From: Alcaligenaceae bacterium
GTDB lineage: Bacteria > Pseudomonadota > Gammaproteobacteria > Burkholderiales > Burkholderiaceae_B
NCBI GenBank assembly: GCA_012512545.1
Contig: JAAZDZ010000534.1
Location: 1-14,816, forward strand
DNA: 14,816 bases
Reading direction: 5' to 3'
In this document: positions 13,451 to 14,816 of the stretch, piece after piece
How positions within the stretch are numbered: position 1 is the stretch's first letter
Layout of the letters: the number at the start of each line of letters is the position of its first letter
The notes under the pieces: model-generated
What the model was told of the DNA's origin: nothing
Databases searched by the model: none
The model's input: only the letters and a program-made list of their open reading frames with translations
Translations under genes and position numbers: made by a program

Positions 13451-14816
13451 ATGTCATCATCACCTTCAGCTGTTCTGAGACGCTGGGAACCCGAGAACCC
13501 TGAGTTCTGGCTCCATACAGGCCAGCGTGTGGCCTATCGCAACCTGGCCATTTCCATCCCGGCGTTGATGCTGGCCTTCAGCATCTGGATGCTGTGGAGC
13601 GTCGTCGTCGTCAATCTGGGAAAGGCGGGGTTTGATCTTTCCAAAAACCAGCTGTTCTGGCTGACCGCGCTGCCGGCTTTGTCCGGGGCGACGCTGCGGG
13701 TTTTCTATTCGTTTCTGGTGCCTATTTTCGGCGGGCGGCGCTGGACGGCTATATCCACGGCCAGCCTGCTGATTCCAGCGGTGGGCATGGGCTTCGCGCT
13801 GCGCGACCCGGATACCAGTTATCCCGTGCTGCTGATCCTGGCATTGTTCTGTGGCCTGGGCGGTGCGAATTTCAGTTCCAGCATGTCCAACATCAGTTTT
13901 TTCTTCCCCAAGGTGAAAAAGGGGCTTGCGACGGGGTTGAACGCGGGCATTGGCAACCTTGGCGTATCCGTTGTGCAGTTTGTAGTCCCCATGGTGATAG
14001 GTGTTGCCATCTTTGGTGATTGGGGTGGCGCGCCCTATCTGGCTGAAGAGACCGGCGCCCGGCCGATCTGGCTGCAGAACGCCGGTTTTGTATGGGTGCT
14101 TCCCATTGCCATCATGTCGGTGGCAGCGTGGTTCGGCATGAACGACATCGCCGACGCCAAAGCGTCTTTCGCGGAACAGGCCGTGATTTTCAAGCGCAAG
14201 CACAACTGGCTGATGTGTTGGCTGTATGTGGGAACGTTCGGCTCATTCATTGGTTTTTCCGCTGGTTTCGCCGTGCTGATCATGACCTTGTTCCCTGATG
14301 TGAACCCGATGAAATACGCCTTTCTGGGGCCGCTTGTGGGATCGCTGACGCGGCCATTGGGGGGCTGGGTGTCTGACAAAGTGGGCGGCGCGCGGGTGAC
14401 GATGTGGACATTCATCGGCATGGCGCTGGCGGTTGTGGCGGTCACTGTATTTCTGCCCGGCTCGGGCAACGCAGGAAACTTCATGGGTTTTCTGCTGGTT
14501 TTCATCGTTCTGTTCGCCCTGTCCGGGATAGGCAATGGCTCTACTTTCAGAATGATTCCGATCATTTTCCTGCACGAGCGCATGAAAGAGGCCAAGGGGC
14601 GCGGTGAAGCGGCCCATCGGCAGGCGGCACTGGATGCCGCCAAGGAATCGGCCGCCGTGCTGGGCTTTTCCGGGGCGATCGGCGCCTACGGCGGCTTCTT
14701 CATTCCGCGCAGTTTTGGTTCATCGCTGGCCATGACGGGCGATGTTCATGCCGCGCTGTATTCGTTTATCGCTTTCTACGTTTCTTGTGTGCTGGTGACC
14801 TGGTGGTTCTATGCAA
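13451..14816 (+). CDS. narK2: Nitrate/nitrite transporter, NarK2-type MFS protein (3' end beyond window)
   Basis: The frame is open from the ATG at 13451 to the window end, giving 455 residues without a stop, so the gene is partial. The protein is an inner-membrane MFS nitrate/nitrite porter resembling NarK2/NarU, usually nitrate-nitrite exchangers. The substrate arginines are R83 (GATLRVFYSF) and R301 (LTRPLGGWVSD). The nitrate signatures are at 163-180 (LNAGIGNLGVSVVQF) and 405-423 (GFSGAIGAYGGFFIPRSFG). A long charged cytoplasmic loop (372-402, with ERMKEAKGRGEAAHR) before the second signature is typical of this type and absent from narK1. AAAGAG at 13437-13442 serves as ribosome binding site. 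The spacing of 31 bp after narK1 and lack of a terminator suggest one mRNA. In related bacteria narGHJI follows, which cannot be seen here. Confidence 0.93.
   Translation, partial: MSSSPSAVLRRWEPENPEFWLHTGQRVAYRNLAISIPALMLAFSIWMLWSVVVVNLGKAGFDLSKNQLFWLTALPALSGATLRVFYSFLVPIFGGRRWTAISTASLLIPAVGMGFALRDPDTSYPVLLILALFCGLGGANFSSSMSNISFFFPKVKKGLATGLNAGIGNLGVSVVQFVVPMVIGVAIFGDWGGAPYLAEETGARPIWLQNAGFVWVLPIAIMSVAAWFGMNDIADAKASFAEQAVIFKRKHNWLMCWLYVGTFGSFIGFSAGFAVLIMTLFPDVNPMKYAFLGPLVGSLTRPLGGWVSDKVGGARVTMWTFIGMALAVVAVTVFLPGSGNAGNFMGFLLVFIVLFALSGIGNGSTFRMIPIIFLHERMKEAKGRGEAAHRQAALDAAKESAAVLGFSGAIGAYGGFFIPRSFGSSLAMTGDVHAALYSFIAFYVSCVLVTWWFYA

Noticed and set aside
13466..14203. 245-codon minus-strand open frame
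   Set aside because: Antisense to narK2, with the same Gln/His/Arg-rich shadow composition.

Overview
The window looks like a chromosomal stretch from a halotolerant, nitrate-using betaproteobacterium of the Alcaligenaceae type (order Burkholderiales). This rests on protein-family resemblance and the gene set (ectABCD followed by the ectoine-type aspartokinase, tandem NarK-type transporters, a CspA-like protein, moderate-to-high GC with AT-rich spacers). It is an inference; there is no rRNA or other direct taxonomic marker.

Layout. Positions 1-260 hold no convincing gene. They carry a long imperfect inverted repeat with nested hairpins (61-216), a parS-like palindrome (226-241) and a perfect DnaA box (246-254). 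A cspA-type cold-shock gene (357-563, minus) follows, with an intrinsic terminator and a probable 5' leader of about 140 nt. On the plus strand come a YbdL-type methionine aminotransferase (970-2139), a Fic-domain protein (2501-3118), an L-asparaginase (3440-4474) and a D-malate/tartrate dehydrogenase (4511-5587). The last two are probably co-transcribed. A 62-aa minus-strand gene lies at 3135-3323 and a 73-aa plus-strand gene at 5948-6169. Two intergenic regions (2268-2491 and 5628-5851) carry versions of the same element: a terminator, an AT-rich tract, a DnaA box, and a second oppositely oriented DnaA box 180-181 bp further on.

From 6237 to 11929 the minus strand is an osmotic-stress block. 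In transcription order it is ectA, ectB, ectC, ectD, ask (ectoine-type aspartokinase), then a strong intrinsic terminator, then a short mscS-family channel gene. Ask makes aspartyl phosphate for the pathway. EctB, EctA and EctC turn aspartate semialdehyde into ectoine, EctD hydroxylates it, and an MscS-type channel would release solutes on hypo-osmotic shock. No ectR regulator is in the window. Upstream of ectA are three copies of a 9-bp word at an exact 15-bp period, and between ectA and ectB is a large stem-loop that could act as an attenuator or processing site.

Divergent from ectA, narK1 (12157-13419) and narK2 (13451 to beyond the end) encode MFS nitrate/nitrite transporters. In related bacteria this pair usually precedes narGHJI, which would lie past the right edge.

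The most novel material is non-coding: the folded element at 61-216, the parS/DnaA-box cluster, the repeated paired DnaA-box elements, the 15-bp iterons before ectA and the ectA-ectB stem-loop.
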